DNA of 64,000 nucleotides from Companilactobacillus nantensis DSM 16982 (GTDB lineage: Bacteria > Bacillota > Bacilli > Lactobacillales > Lactobacillaceae), in NCBI RefSeq assembly GCF_001435815.1, contig NZ_AZFV01000001.1:62001-126000 (forward strand), given 5' to 3'. Shown here one piece after another: positions 45,222 through 54,401 of this stretch (positions are counted from its first letter, which is position 1; every line of letters starts with the position of its first letter). A program made the translations under genes and the position numbers. The notes beneath the pieces were generated by a model, which saw only the letters and a program-made list of their open reading frames with translations, had not been told where the DNA came from and did not search any database.

Positions 45222-47452
45222 TAAGCTACCGTCCTCTTGATTTCATAGACATTTGGGATATTCTTCAATTTCGAAATAATATTATCCAAATGTTCCTTAT
45301 TATTAACACCGATACTTACGTGAATAATTGCCATTTTTTCTTTGTCCAAACGACCAATCACATTATTCAAGGTATTAGTATTGGAATTGATTACTTGTAA
45401 AACTTCGTTGATCAAACCATTCCGATTGAACGCATAAACATCCAATTCGGCTGTATAACGCTTCTCTTTCGTCACATTATCCCAACTGACATCAATAAAG
45501 CGTTTCTTAGCTTCCTCGCTCTGAACATTTGGACAGTCAGCGCGATGAATCGTCAACCCACGGCCTTTAGTAATATAACCAACAATTTCATCCCCAGGAA
45601 TTGGATTACAACATTTAGCCAAACGAATCAATAAATTATCGATTCCTTGGACAGAAATACTAGTATTGGCATTATTACGTTCCTTCTGGAGTTTGGGACT
45701 ATCAGTCTGTGGTTGCGTAACTTTATCATCAGTATTAGTGATGACCTGTTCTTCAAGCTCTTTTTTCTCAGCTTCTTTTTTCCGATCAGGATCTTCACTA
45801 ACGAGTTTGTGAACAACGTTAATTGGAGAAAGTTCACCATAACCAACCGCATTGAAGAGTTCATCCGGCTCAGTATAATTGAAAATTTTCATTGCAATTT
45901 CCAAATGTTTTTTATCAAGATACTTCTTACTTGATAAAGAACGATTCTTTAATTCGTTTTCAATTGATTCCCGGCCAAGAACAATATTTTCCTCACGGTC
46001 TTTGGTTCTGAAATAACGTTTGATCTTGTTCCGAGCCCGAGATGTGTACACGACATTGACCCAGTCTCGACTTGGTGAAGAATTGGAGTTCGTCAACATT
46101 TCAACAATGTCACCATTCTTCAATTGATAATTTAATGGCACCATTCTGCCACTGATTTTGGCACCGATGGAATGATTACCAACTTCGGTATGAACTTGAT
46201 AGGCAAAATCCAACGTGACAGCGCCCTTTGGCAATTCAATAACTTCGCCTTCTGGTGTGAAAACATAGACACGATCGTTAAAAATTTCACCCTTAACTGA
46301 CTTCATAAAATCAGATGCGTTGTCAGAGTTTTCCTGTAATTCAAGAATTTCACGGAAGACATCGATTTTTTGTTCGTTATCGTCTAAGTTAACACCCTCA
46401 AAGTTACCTTCCTTATAAGCCCAGTGAGCAGCAACACCATATTCAGCAACTTGATGCATTTCAAAAGTTCTAATTTGAACCTCAAGTGGTTGGCCACCGG
46501 GTCCGATAATTGTTGTGTGTAACGATTGATAACCATTGGCTTTTGGAACCGCAATATAATCCTTAAAACGACCAGGGATTGGCTTCCACTTGGAGTGAAT
46601 TGAACCTAGGACAGCATAACAATCTTTAACTGAATCAACGACAATTCGGATAGCTAACAAATCGTATAGTTCAGAAAATTGCTTGTGCTTATCACGCATC
46701 TTTTTATAGATGGAATAAATATGCTTAGGGCGACCGTAAATATCGTATTTGATGCCTAGGGCGTCAACATTAGTCTTGATATAGTCAATGGCTTCAGCAA
46801 TATAAGCCTCTCGTTGATCACGTTTACTATTCATTAAATGAACAATTCGGTAGTACTGTTGAGGATTAATGTAATGCAAGGACAAATCCTCTAGTTCCCA
46901 TTTAATCTTACTAATACCTAAACGATCAGCTAATGGAGCGTAAATTTCCAAAGTTTCATTTGCAATTCGACGTTGTTTATCAGGGCGCAAAGCTTTCAAC
47001 GTTCTCATATTGTGCAAACGATCAGCCAACTTAACCATAATGACACGTAAATCTTTAGCTGTTGCTAACAACATCTTGCGGTGATTTTCAGCTAATAATT
47101 CTTGGTGGGAGTGATATTTATATTTACTAATTTTGGTAACGCCATCAACAATGGTCTCAACTTGCTCACCAAATAATTCTCTGACATCCCCTAATGTCAC
47201 ATTAGTATCTTCAACAACATCATGCAAATAGCCAGCAGCTACCGTATAAGGGTCCATGTGCAATGAAGCTAGAATTTCTGCTACTTGAGTTGGGTGAATA
47301 ATGTATGGCTCACCAGTAGCACGCTTTTGTTCCTTGTGAACGTAAGCAGCAAACTGATAAGACTTATTGACAAACTCAACGTGTTCATCATTCATATAAC
47401 TACGACAAATATCTAAAACTTCTTCTGGTGTATAATCTTTTATTTTTTTCAT
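45221..47452 (-). CDS. rel: Bifunctional (p)ppGpp synthetase/hydrolase
   Basis: About 743 residues, long Rel form. HD hydrolase domain: HPTQVAEILASLHMDPYTVAAGYLHDVVED and LADRLHNMRTL. Synthetase: GRFKDYIAVPKANGYQSLHTT and QIRTFEMHQVAEYGVAAHW. TGS domain: VYVFTPEGEVIELPKGAVTLDFAY. A zinc-finger/RIS segment (CCNPIPGDEIVGYITKGRGLTIHRADCPN) and a C-terminal ACT domain follow. Both active sites look intact. The ATG at 47452 follows GGGGTGAAT; the GTG at 47464 lies inside it. Confidence 0.96.
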   Translation of the reverse strand: MKKIKDYTPEEVLDICRSYMNDEHVEFVNKSYQFAAYVHKEQKRATGEPYIIHPTQVAEILASLHMDPYTVAAGYLHDVVEDTNVTLGDVRELFGEQVETIVDGVTKISKYKYHSHQELLAENHRKMLLATAKDLRVIMVKLADRLHNMRTLKALRPDKQRRIANETLEIYAPLADRLGISKIKWELEDLSLHYINPQQYYRIVHLMNSKRDQREAYIAEAIDYIKTNVDALGIKYDIYGRPKHIYSIYKKMRDKHKQFSELYDLLAIRIVVDSVKDCYAVLGSIHSKWKPIPGRFKDYIAVPKANGYQSLHTTIIGPGGQPLEVQIRTFEMHQVAEYGVAAHWAYKEGNFEGVNLDDNEQKIDVFREILELQENSDNASDFMKSVKGEIFNDRVYVFTPEGEVIELPKGAVTLDFAYQVHTEVGNHSIGAKISGRMVPLNYQLKNGDIVEMLTNSNSSPSRDWVNVVYTSRARNKIKRYFRTKDREENIVLGRESIENELKNRSLSSKKYLDKKHLEIAMKIFNYTEPDELFNAVGYGELSPINVVHKLVSEDPDRKKEAEKKELEEQVITNTDDKVTQPQTDSPKLQKERNNANTSISVQGIDNLLIRLAKCCNPIPGDEIVGYITKGRGLTIHRADCPNVQSEEAKKRFIDVSWDNVTKEKRYTAELDVYAFNRNGLINEVLQVINSNTNTLNNVIGRLDKEKMAIIHVSIGVNNKEHLDNIISKLKNIPNVYEIKRTVA

Positions 47453-47474
47453 GGAAATATTCACCCCGTTACAA

Positions 47475-47500
47475 TAAAAAGCACTCAGCGAGTGCTTTTA
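47475..47500 (-). terminator. terminator upstream of rel
   Basis: AAAAGCACTC AGC GAGTGCTTTT, flanked by T-runs; it closes the prmA-rsmE transcript before rel. Confidence 0.75.
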
Positions 47501-47541
47501 AGTTTACATATTATTATGATTGCTTTAATGCTAAATATCAA

Positions 47542-47880
47542 TTAATTTTCTTTATCAAACAAGAAATAAATCAAAATACTTAAAACTAAGTAAATCCCGG
47601 CTAAAAAGTACCCATAACGACCATATTTAACGAAAACACTTATCACAAATATAACTGGAAAAATAACTAAGTTATAAAATGACAAGCCATATTTTTTCGA
47701 AAACCAGCCAATAAAACTAGCAAATAAAATATTGATAATAAAGAATAACCAAATAATTCGGTTGGTTCTTCCTAAATGAAAGAGATTAAACAAGATTGGC
47801 ATAATAAATACCAAAATGATTGAGATTAAAGCAATGTAAGTTGTTTTTGATTTTTCAACTTTTTTCCAAATGTTTTTCAC
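47542..47880 (-). CDS. Small membrane protein of unknown function
   Basis: 112 residues with four predicted membrane helices (TYIALISIILVFIMPILF, IIWLFFIINILFASFIGWF, LVIFPVIFVISVFV, YFLAGIYLVLSILIYFLF), so nearly the whole protein is membrane. Not recognised. The start is GTG at 47880 with GAGGAACAAATC upstream, 10 bp after rsmE, so it is co-transcribed with prmA-rsmE. Confidence 0.7.
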   Translation of the reverse strand: MKNIWKKVEKSKTTYIALISIILVFIMPILFNLFHLGRTNRIIWLFFIINILFASFIGWFSKKYGLSFYNLVIFPVIFVISVFVKYGRYGYFLAGIYLVLSILIYFLFDKEN

Positions 47881-47890
47881 GATTTGTTCC

Positions 47891-48640
47891 TCATTTTACT
47901 GTTAGTTCGTATTTATATGATAGCACTGATAAGAAGTACATGGGTGCTGTTTCTGCTCGCATAATTCGTGGTCCTAATCCGACTGATGCAAAATCAGCTT
48001 GATTAAGAAAATCAATTTCATCTGGCGCAAAGCCACCTTCAGGCCCGAATGCACATAAAACTGACTTAGGATCTTGATTCAATGTTTGTGCTAAGAGACT
48101 GATCTCACCTTGTTTTGCTGATTCTTCATAAGCAACCAAGTTGGCTTCTACCTTATAGTTTAACAAATCTTGTAATTTATTGACGTAAATAACTTGTGGA
48201 ATGATCCGTCGTTTCGATTGTTGAGCCGCATTCTTAGCAATTTCTTGCAAACGGTCCAACTTTTTAGCAACAACATTTTGTTTCCATTTCATAATAGAAT
48301 ACTTAGAGTCAAAGAAAATAATCGTTGTAGCACCTAATTCCGTCGACTTTTGCGTAATCCATTCGATTTTATCTTTTTTAGATAGTGAACAAGCAATCGT
48401 CACTTTAACTGGCATTTCAGTGCTAGGACGGTCAACTAACGACACTTTAGTCAAAATATTGTTGTTGTCCAAATCAATTTTTTCAATCGTTGCCGCGTAT
48501 AACTTCTCACTAGGGTCAACAAGATAGACGACATCACCTGCCTTATGTCGCATCACTTTTGCTACATGCTTAAAAGTTTCTGTCTCATCAATCGTAAATT
48601 TATTACTATTTATAATTTCTTTAACGAAGTATTGCTCCAT
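47891..48640 (-). CDS. rsmE: 16S rRNA (uracil1498-N3)-methyltransferase
   Basis: About 249 residues: an N-terminal PUA-like part (MEQYFVKEIINSNKF...HVAKVMRHKAGDVV) then a SPOUT domain with CAFGPEGGFAPDEIDFL and LGPRIMRAETAPMYFLS. The ATG at 48640 has GAGGCAG upstream; the open frame to 48652 begins with a TTG. The 5' end overlaps prmA by 20 bp. Confidence 0.95.
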   Translation of the reverse strand: MEQYFVKEIINSNKFTIDETETFKHVAKVMRHKAGDVVYLVDPSEKLYAATIEKIDLDNNNILTKVSLVDRPSTEMPVKVTIACSLSKKDKIEWITQKSTELGATTIIFFDSKYSIMKWKQNVVAKKLDRLQEIAKNAAQQSKRRIIPQVIYVNKLQDLLNYKVEANLVAYEESAKQGEISLLAQTLNQDPKSVLCAFGPEGGFAPDEIDFLNQADFASVGLGPRIMRAETAPMYFLSVLSYKYELTVK

Positions 48641-49538
48641 CTTCTGCCTCAAACTCTTCTTTTCTTCTACAAATCAATGTTGACCAACCTTTTAAATGGA
48701 AAGATTCCAAAACAATGAAACCTTGCTCAGCCATTTGATCAGTAATTAGTTGTTCTTTCTCATTAATAATACCTGATAATACAACAAAACCATTATCATT
48801 CAAATGATTATTAATATCTGGAATAAATTGTTGAATGACATCGGCTAACATATTGGCAACAATCACATCAACCTTACCTTCAACACCATCTAGTAATGAG
48901 TTCTCAAACACTTCAATGTCTTCACAGCCCGGATTCAATTGAATATTTTCCTTAGCGGCCCGAACAGCTTCAGGATCAAGGTCATAAGCCTTGATATCCT
49001 TAACGCCAAGTAAACGTGCTTGAATTGAAAGAATCCCTGAGCCAGTACCAACATCATAAAGTGAATCAGCATCACCCAAAATTAATTCTAACGCTTGCAT
49101 ACATGAATATGTCGTTGGATGAGTCCCAGTACCAAAAGATTTACCTGGATCCATTACGATGATATGTTCATCAGCGTACTTAGGTTGATAGTCGACCCAA
49201 TTAGGAACGACCGTCAAATAACGACTGATTTTAACTGGATGATAATATTGTTTCCATTCATTTTCCCAACTACTATCGTCCAACTCACTAACTGAAATTT
49301 CAACACCTTTAATATTAAAACCAAATTCAGGTAATTTATTAATTTCCATTTGTAAATTATTGACAATTTTCTCATCAAAACTATTTTCATCAAAATAAGA
49401 ATTGATTTTTGTTTTAACGGCATCATTTTCATCGTCAACCATTTCAGTACCATTAGCACCAACTCGCATGAAGACGTCCGAAACGATTTCAGGATCGAAG
49501 TCATTAGGAATAGCAACCGATATTTTTTTCCAAAGCAT
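48621..49538 (-). CDS. prmA: Ribosomal protein L11 methyltransferase
   Basis: 305 residues, the usual length. An N-terminal substrate domain is followed by a class I fold with MDPGKSFGTGTHPTTYSCM, LYDVGTGSGILSIQARLLG and VDVIVANMLADVI. Methylates L11. The Shine-Dalgarno is GGAGGAACAATATA. First gene of prmA-rsmE-small membrane protein. Confidence 0.95.
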   Translation of the reverse strand: MLWKKISVAIPNDFDPEIVSDVFMRVGANGTEMVDDENDAVKTKINSYFDENSFDEKIVNNLQMEINKLPEFGFNIKGVEISVSELDDSSWENEWKQYYHPVKISRYLTVVPNWVDYQPKYADEHIIVMDPGKSFGTGTHPTTYSCMQALELILGDADSLYDVGTGSGILSIQARLLGVKDIKAYDLDPEAVRAAKENIQLNPGCEDIEVFENSLLDGVEGKVDVIVANMLADVIQQFIPDINNHLNDNGFVVLSGIINEKEQLITDQMAEQGFIVLESFHLKGWSTLICRRKEEFEAEDGAILR

Positions 49539-49569
49539 TTATATTGTTCCTCCACTTGTATCTATGATG

Positions 49570-49582
49570 ATGCCGTCTCCAG
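49570..49582 (+). repeat. Left-end motif of element D
   Basis: ATGCCGTCTCCAG, close to the inverse of the right terminus of element D (CCGGAGGCGGCAC at 49822-49834). With it the unit would span about 265 bp (49570-49834). Confidence 0.5.
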
Positions 49583-49664
49583 AGAATATTTTTCAAATTT
49601 TCCGACTAGTTTTTTTATTTTCATTAATTATTTCTATCAGTGACAATGGTCACAATTAATGTAA

Positions 49665-49834
49665 TAACCGGAGGGCGCGAGAAATTGAGGTAGCAGTGCA
49701 GGTAGCGTTAGCCCTTACACTACGGGACGAGTTTTGAGATTCGCGTACTTTGCGAAGCTCAAAATCGAGACTGGAGACCTTGGCTCCAGTCGGTCCCCAC
49801 AGCAACCTCAATTTCTCGCAACCGGAGGCGGCAC
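49665..49834 (+). repeat. Intergenic structured element, copy D
   Basis: About 170 nt. The outer helix is GCGAGAAATTGAGGT with ACCTCAATTTCTCGC, different from A and C in both strands yet fully paired. The first arm is shortened (GGTAGCG...TACACTAC). The conserved middle arm (GAGTTTTGAGATTCGC...GCGAAGCTCAAAATC) and a third arm GACTGGAG with CTCCAGTC (8 bp, perfect) follow, then GGTCCCC. It sits between prmA and the next minus-strand gene. Confidence 0.8.
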
Positions 49835-49869
49835 CCTAGTTATTTATTAGATTACTAGAAAAAGGCCAT

Positions 49870-49893
49870 AAAAAAAAGACGTTACCGTCTTTA
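49870..49893 (-). terminator. intrinsic terminator overlapping a stop codon
   Basis: On the minus strand AAGACG GTAA CGTCTT with T8, overlapping the stop of the 49891 gene. Confidence 0.75.
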
Positions 49894-50292
49894 TTTAATG
49901 AAAATATTAAGCGAATTGAGGAATTCAGCTTGGCTGGCTTTAATTTTGGAACGAGCTTCTTCTAAACCTAAATGGTTAATTAAATTTTTATTAGTATCCA
50001 TACAATTCAATGCATCAATCAAATCAACAAAATAGTTATTTAATTTTTCAGCAAGTACACTGTTTTGAAGATTGTATTTCTCAAGGTAGGAAATACACAG
50101 TTTCATAAAACGATGGATATTTGAAATATAATTATCGGCCAAACGTGAGTATGTTTCATATCTCAACGCTTCCCCCCGTTCGATAATTTTCATCGTCTTA
50201 AAATATTCTGTGAACACCTCGTTATAAGTGACAAATCTTTCTAAGAGCACATTTGTTTCTAATATACGATATCGACTTGTTTGTACTGTCAT
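49891..50292 (-). CDS. Hypothetical helical protein
   Basis: About 133 residues (MTVQTSRYRILETNVLLERF...), predicted all-helical, soluble and without a recognised motif. The ATG at 50292 follows GAGGTGTAGGA; the frame to 50307 starts in that Shine-Dalgarno. Monocistronic, with its own terminator. Not recognised. Confidence 0.6.
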   Translation of the reverse strand: MTVQTSRYRILETNVLLERFVTYNEVFTEYFKTMKIIERGEALRYETYSRLADNYISNIHRFMKLCISYLEKYNLQNSVLAEKLNNYFVDLIDALNCMDTNKNLINHLGLEEARSKIKASQAEFLNSLNIFIK

Positions 50293-50435
50293 AGTCCTAC
50301 ACCTCATTTCTTTTTAATATAATATCATATGAATATAATTATGGAAAGCATTAGTTTAAATTAATATCATCATAAGAAGTCAATGATAGATTGATTCCTA
50401 GTCTATTAAAACAAAAATATATTTATTTCATGGAT

Positions 50436-50478
50436 AAAAAAATCCGATAATCCCCAAAAAGGACCATCGAATTTTTTT
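50436..50478 (-). terminator. intrinsic terminator after the GH31 remnant
   Basis: AAAAAATCCGAT...ATCGAATTTTTT imperfect stem with T-run on the minus strand, touching the stop codon. Confidence 0.65.
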
Positions 50479-52474
50479 AATATGATTCCCTAATGTACGT
50501 CATTTCACTTAAACTACTTCTCAAATTACTATCTGTTAATGTATTCAATAGATTATTAAATGCAGGATAACTATAATCGTCTGCCACAAAGGCATTATAT
50601 AGCTGTTGTTTCAAATCAAAACTAATATATGCTCTTTGCAATCTAGCTTGAAATTCATTCAGTACATCTGAATAATTTGATTGAATTAAGTGTTGCGCAA
50701 TTTGACGTGTGCTTGGAATTATATGATTTGGATCATTAACTTGCCATGTCAATGACTGTTGTTTATCATCCCAAACAAATAAAGTTCTTGCTAATTTATC
50801 CCCCAGATGTTCCACCATTTCAAATTGTCCATCTTGTCCATTAAAAATTTCTACTTCTAACCTAGTTGGTAAATGAGAAATATTTTCCATATATTGCGGA
50901 TTTGTCACAATTAAACTTCCTTGGCGTACAAAAGCCGGTATTTTATCAGTATCACGATAAGTTTTTATCACAGAATTACCGTTGTACTTAAGGTGACTGA
51001 AGTAATCAACCCATTTGCCCTCTGGTAACCATGTAGTACTGTATGCTGTTTGCGTTTGTTCATCATGAGGTTGTGTAATTGGCGCAACCAACATTTCAGA
51101 ACCAAAGAAATATTCATTTTTAAAGCTATATGCCTCAACTTGATTTGGATAATCGTAATAAAGTGGCTTTACAATTGGCACACTATGTTCGTGTGTTTGA
51201 TAATTGGCAGTATCAATGTATGGAATCAATTTTGCCCTTAAACGTAGAAACTTTTCTTGTGATTGCTCCAAATCCAAGCGATAATTCCATGGTTCTTTTC
51301 CAGCAAAAGTATTGTTGGAAGAATGTAGCCGATTGATTGGACTAAAGACTCCAAACTGTAACCAACGTGTTGCCAATTCTCCATCAAAACTACCACGCAT
51401 ATGTCCCCCAATATCATGACTCCACCAGGTATAACCAATATTAGCTGCCGTAGCTGTAAAGTATGGCTGAAAAGCTAAGGATTCCCACGAGATGACCGAA
51501 TCACCCGAAAAGCCCAATGGATAACGATGTGAACCCGGACCCGCATAACGGCTTAAAATCAATCCATTACCATTAGTTCGTCGATCATTATCAGTATAGT
51601 GATAATAATTCAATAGCCAAAGTGGATCCATTTTTTGTGCCGACTTAGCTAAACCTTGTTGCCAATCTAACCACCAGAAATCAATACCTTCAGCTTCTAG
51701 TCGATGGTGAACATCGTTAAAATATGCTTGACGGAATTTTTTATTTTCTAAATCAAAAGCTGCTGGCTCCTCAGCTGTTGTATTTAAGTCCAAGTCTTTT
51801 GCAACGGTTGGATAACTGTCTTCATAGGCCCTAATTCCGGCCGCTGGATGAACATTGACAGTCACCTTTTTGCCATCATCATGAAGCCATTGAAGTAATT
51901 TTTGATGATTAGGAAACAACTCTTTATTCCAAGAATAACCAGTCCAGCCAGAACCATATTTTTGCGGTATTTGTACTTTATGCCAATCCATATCTAAGAC
52001 GGAAACATTAATAGGAACCTTCTTTTGATCAAATTTTTCCATCAATGCCTGATACTCCGCTTGAGTATAACGATAATAACGACTCCACCAATTGCCTAAT
52101 GCATACCGGGGTAATAGCGGTGTTGGTCCTGTTAATTGATAAAAATCACGTAATGTCTTCTGATAATCACGCCCATAACAGAACAAATAACCATCAACAA
52201 CCTGGTTTCCCCGAGCAACAAATGAATCTGAATTTTTTAAATAGACAAACGACTGAGAATCATCCAAATAGCTGTAACCATCACGTGACATGATCCCCTT
52301 ATCTAATGGAATTGCGCCATTAGCACGGTCAAGCGTTCGAACCGTTCCGCGTAAATTTTGATTATGATCATCATTATCAGCTCCAAAATACCACCGATTT
52401 TGATAAGTCGAATACGCTTTTTTAATATCAATGTAGAGTGATTCTGCAGAAAGCTTTCCGCCATCATAGTAAAG
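50477..52474 (-). pseudogene. GH31 alpha-glycosidase, 3' fragment (interrupted by a TnpB insertion sequence)
   Basis: The open frame continues upstream of the first ATG (52291) to 52474 and encodes about 665 residues from LYYDGGKLSAES through WYFGADNDDHNQNLRGT. The TIM barrel follows with VSVLDMDWHKV (nucleophile Asp in the usual DMDWH context), WLDWQQG and GFSGDSVISWESL. It is the body and C-terminus of a GH31 alpha-glucosidase/xylosidase. The first 67 codons lie beyond the insertion at 54060-54260. Removing 52475-54059 joins KGFH to LYYDGG in frame. The 5' part also carries a stop codon. Internal starts could still yield a truncated product, but activity is doubtful. Confidence 0.88.
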
Positions 52475-52700
52475 GTCAACTACTCGGCACTAAAGTACCG
52501 AGCTTGTGAGAGTACATTACCCTAAGGTAATGTACATCACAATTTACCTAGATACACCGTCGCCTAGATATACCTAAGTATTCCAGGACTTACATAGCAA
52601 TTACCAAGGTCTTTATAGTCCACAAGTTGCCCAACGGACTGTATGTACTAAACTATTTTCTTCAATCCTTTTGCAAGAATATTCTTAGCAGCATTATGAT
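52475..52700 (-). ncRNA. Predicted omega RNA of TnpB
   Basis: In TnpB systems the guide RNA spans the 3' end of tnpB and the right end of the element, and the guide is the adjacent host DNA. Here that region contains a 10-bp perfect hairpin GTACATTACC/GGTAATGTAC (52535-52512) and the right-end hairpin (52502-52483). The guide would start at 52474 with CTTTACTATGATGGCGG. The 5' boundary is a guess. Confidence 0.5.
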
Positions 52701-53895
52701 CTCGAATGTGATATTTATTACAGTTTGGACACGTCCATTCCCTATCTGAAAGTGTTAGGTGTTCTTCACCTTTCATCAGATAGCCACAATCGGAACACAT
52801 TTGAGTTGTATTCCTAGGATTAACTTTAATAAATGTCCTATCATACATTTCAGCTTTGTATTCTAGTTGTTGTAGAAACGTTCTCCAACCAACATCTGAA
52901 ATACTCATAGCTAAAGCATGATTCTTCAACATATTCTTACTTGCTAAGTCCTCCGCAACTACCAAATCGTGGTTCTTGATAAGTGCAGTTGAAAGAATAC
53001 TTAGAAAGTTTGAACGTTGATTCATGACTGATTTATGTATCTTAGCTACCAGCAAACGTTGCTTTTGATAATTAGAAGAGTTACGAAGTGAACGATGTTC
53101 CTTCTTTGCTCTCAATTGTCTACGTGACAGCTTACGTTGTGCTTTAGCTAATTTACCTTTGATTCTACGATAATATCTTGGATTACCGATAATGTTATTT
53201 TCGGAATCAGTTAGAAAGTTATCGATATTAAGATCAATACCAAGTTGTTTGCCAGTCTTAGGTTGATTATCAATGAATGGGGTATCAGAACCGAGTTGCA
53301 TAGAAATATAATAATCACCAATTGAATCTTTTAAAACGGTGACTGTTCCAATTCTAATATCTTGGTTTCGTTGAAGTAACCGTTTCTGTGAACCGGAAAC
53401 ACGAATAGTACCTAAAGGAGCAGCCTTTACATGACTGTTATCCAAAAACTTGATATTACCGTTAAATAAATTAGGACTTACTTTACTAGAATATCGGTTG
53501 GGCAATTGGAAATTGCCATATCCAGTCTTCTTATGAAAATTAGGTGTTCCGTGAGTATGTACCTTACGGAATAAATTCCAAGCAGCTTGATAAGTACGTT
53601 TGGACATACTAACCACATCTGTACCGATTTTATAACTGTCTAACCATGAGTGAAGTCCAAAGATATACTTGGTAGACTTACGCTTTTTCAAGTAGGCAAT
53701 ACGATCCAGAACTTCCTTGATGGACAATTTACATTTAGATAGCATATACAACTCTTTATCAATAGCAACCATCTCATTGTAAGCAAACCGAGAAGCATTG
53801 ATATTATGTTCAATCGTCTGTTTTTGTTTGAATGATGGGTAACATTTCATTTTCAAACCATAGTGGAATGGTAGTTCTGACATAGCTATATTCAT
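52648..53895 (-). CDS. tnpB: RNA-guided nuclease TnpB
   Basis: About 415 residues. An N-terminal helix-turn-helix/WED-like part (GLKMKCYPSFKQKQTIEHNINASRFAYN) is followed by a RuvC-like domain with Asp in KQLGIDLNIDNFL, Glu in DLVVAEDLASKN and Asp in IRDHNAAKNI. The zinc ribbon is QMCSDCGYL...WTCPNCNKYH (CxxC...CxxC). All three acidic catalytic residues are present, so nuclease activity is plausible. The ATG at 53895 is preceded by AAAGGGCTGGG; upstream ATGs are possible. Confidence 0.88.
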   Translation of the reverse strand: MNIAMSELPFHYGLKMKCYPSFKQKQTIEHNINASRFAYNEMVAIDKELYMLSKCKLSIKEVLDRIAYLKKRKSTKYIFGLHSWLDSYKIGTDVVSMSKRTYQAAWNLFRKVHTHGTPNFHKKTGYGNFQLPNRYSSKVSPNLFNGNIKFLDNSHVKAAPLGTIRVSGSQKRLLQRNQDIRIGTVTVLKDSIGDYYISMQLGSDTPFIDNQPKTGKQLGIDLNIDNFLTDSENNIIGNPRYYRRIKGKLAKAQRKLSRRQLRAKKEHRSLRNSSNYQKQRLLVAKIHKSVMNQRSNFLSILSTALIKNHDLVVAEDLASKNMLKNHALAMSISDVGWRTFLQQLEYKAEMYDRTFIKVNPRNTTQMCSDCGYLMKGEEHLTLSDREWTCPNCNKYHIRDHNAAKNILAKGLKKIV

Positions 53896-54059
53896 CTGAC
53901 CCAGCCCTTTCTTTAAGACAGGCGCAGTATAACAAATCAAAGAAAATTAAGCTGTAAATAGAAGCAGAAAATATACAAAAAAATATTAAGAAAGGTGTTG
54001 CTTAAAACGATAATTCCTCCCAGCAATAAATTACTGGGTTTCCTTATCTAGCGACTTTT

Positions 54060-54260
54060 ATGAAATCCCTTCGTTTCAATCTCTACTTTGTGACCATTAT
54101 TATCATATAGAACTTGAACATCAGGTTTACCAAATTCTCGATCAACAACCGTTTAGGTTGGTCTGTCTTCAAATTTACCAGTAGTATCTTCTTCAATTCT
54201 CAATAAATTATCGGTAATAACCGTAAAACGATAAGTCTTACCTGCAATTACTTTACTCAT
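54060..54260 (-). pseudogene. GH31 alpha-glycosidase, 5' fragment with a nonsense codon
   Basis: From ATG at 54260 (Shine-Dalgarno GGGAGGAATTAG) it reads MSKVIAGKTYRFTVITDNLL...KFEDRPT, then TAA at 54155-54153, then TVVDREFGKPDVQVLY...IETKGFH, where the insertion sequence begins. The stop is probably a CAA-to-TAA change (RPTQTVV is the family sequence). So the gene is hit twice, by a nonsense codon and by the insertion. Confidence 0.85.
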
Positions 54261-54281
54261 TAACTAATTCCTCCCATTTTA

Positions 54282-54295
54282 AGAAAGCGCTAACT
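54282..54295. promoter_or_regulatory. Candidate cre (CcpA) site before GH31
   Basis: AGAAAGCGCTAACT, close to the WGAAARCGYTWWCW consensus, 22 bp upstream of the GH31 start. Suggests carbon catabolite repression of the broken gene's promoter. Confidence 0.55.
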
Positions 54296-54338
54296 ATTAT
54301 TGGATTATCGTAATTGGCCACAGTTTAGATGTCAAATC

Positions 54339-54396
54339 GAAAAAACGCCTTATCTTAGTTAAACATTCTTAACAAAGATAAAACGTTTTCTTTTTT
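54339..54396 (-). terminator. intrinsic terminator after the GH1 gene
   Basis: AAAACGTTTTATCTT-type stem (TTATCTT/AAGATAA, AACG/CGTT) flanked by T-runs on the minus strand, 6 bp beyond the stop. Confidence 0.7.
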
Positions 54397-54401
54397 ACAA
54401 T

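Larger units (their letters stand above)
52475..54059 (-). mobile_element. TnpB-only IS200/IS605-type insertion sequence (1585 bp)
   Basis: The ends are fixed by the host gene: excision restores the GH31 reading frame exactly, without target duplication. The left end (54059) abuts TTCAT in the host. The right end finishes with TTGAC (52479-52475). Subterminal imperfect hairpins are present at both ends: CCCAGTAA TTTA TTGCTGGG (54038-54019) and CTCGGTAC TTTA GTGCCGAG (52502-52483). It carries tnpB only; no Y1 or serine transposase gene, so mobility would need a transposase in trans. Confidence 0.85.

Noticed and set aside
52475-54059. Group II intron or prophage fragment as explanation for the GH31 interruption
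   Set aside because: The only gene is TnpB, the ends carry IS200/IS605-type hairpins, and there is no reverse transcriptase, integrase or phage gene.
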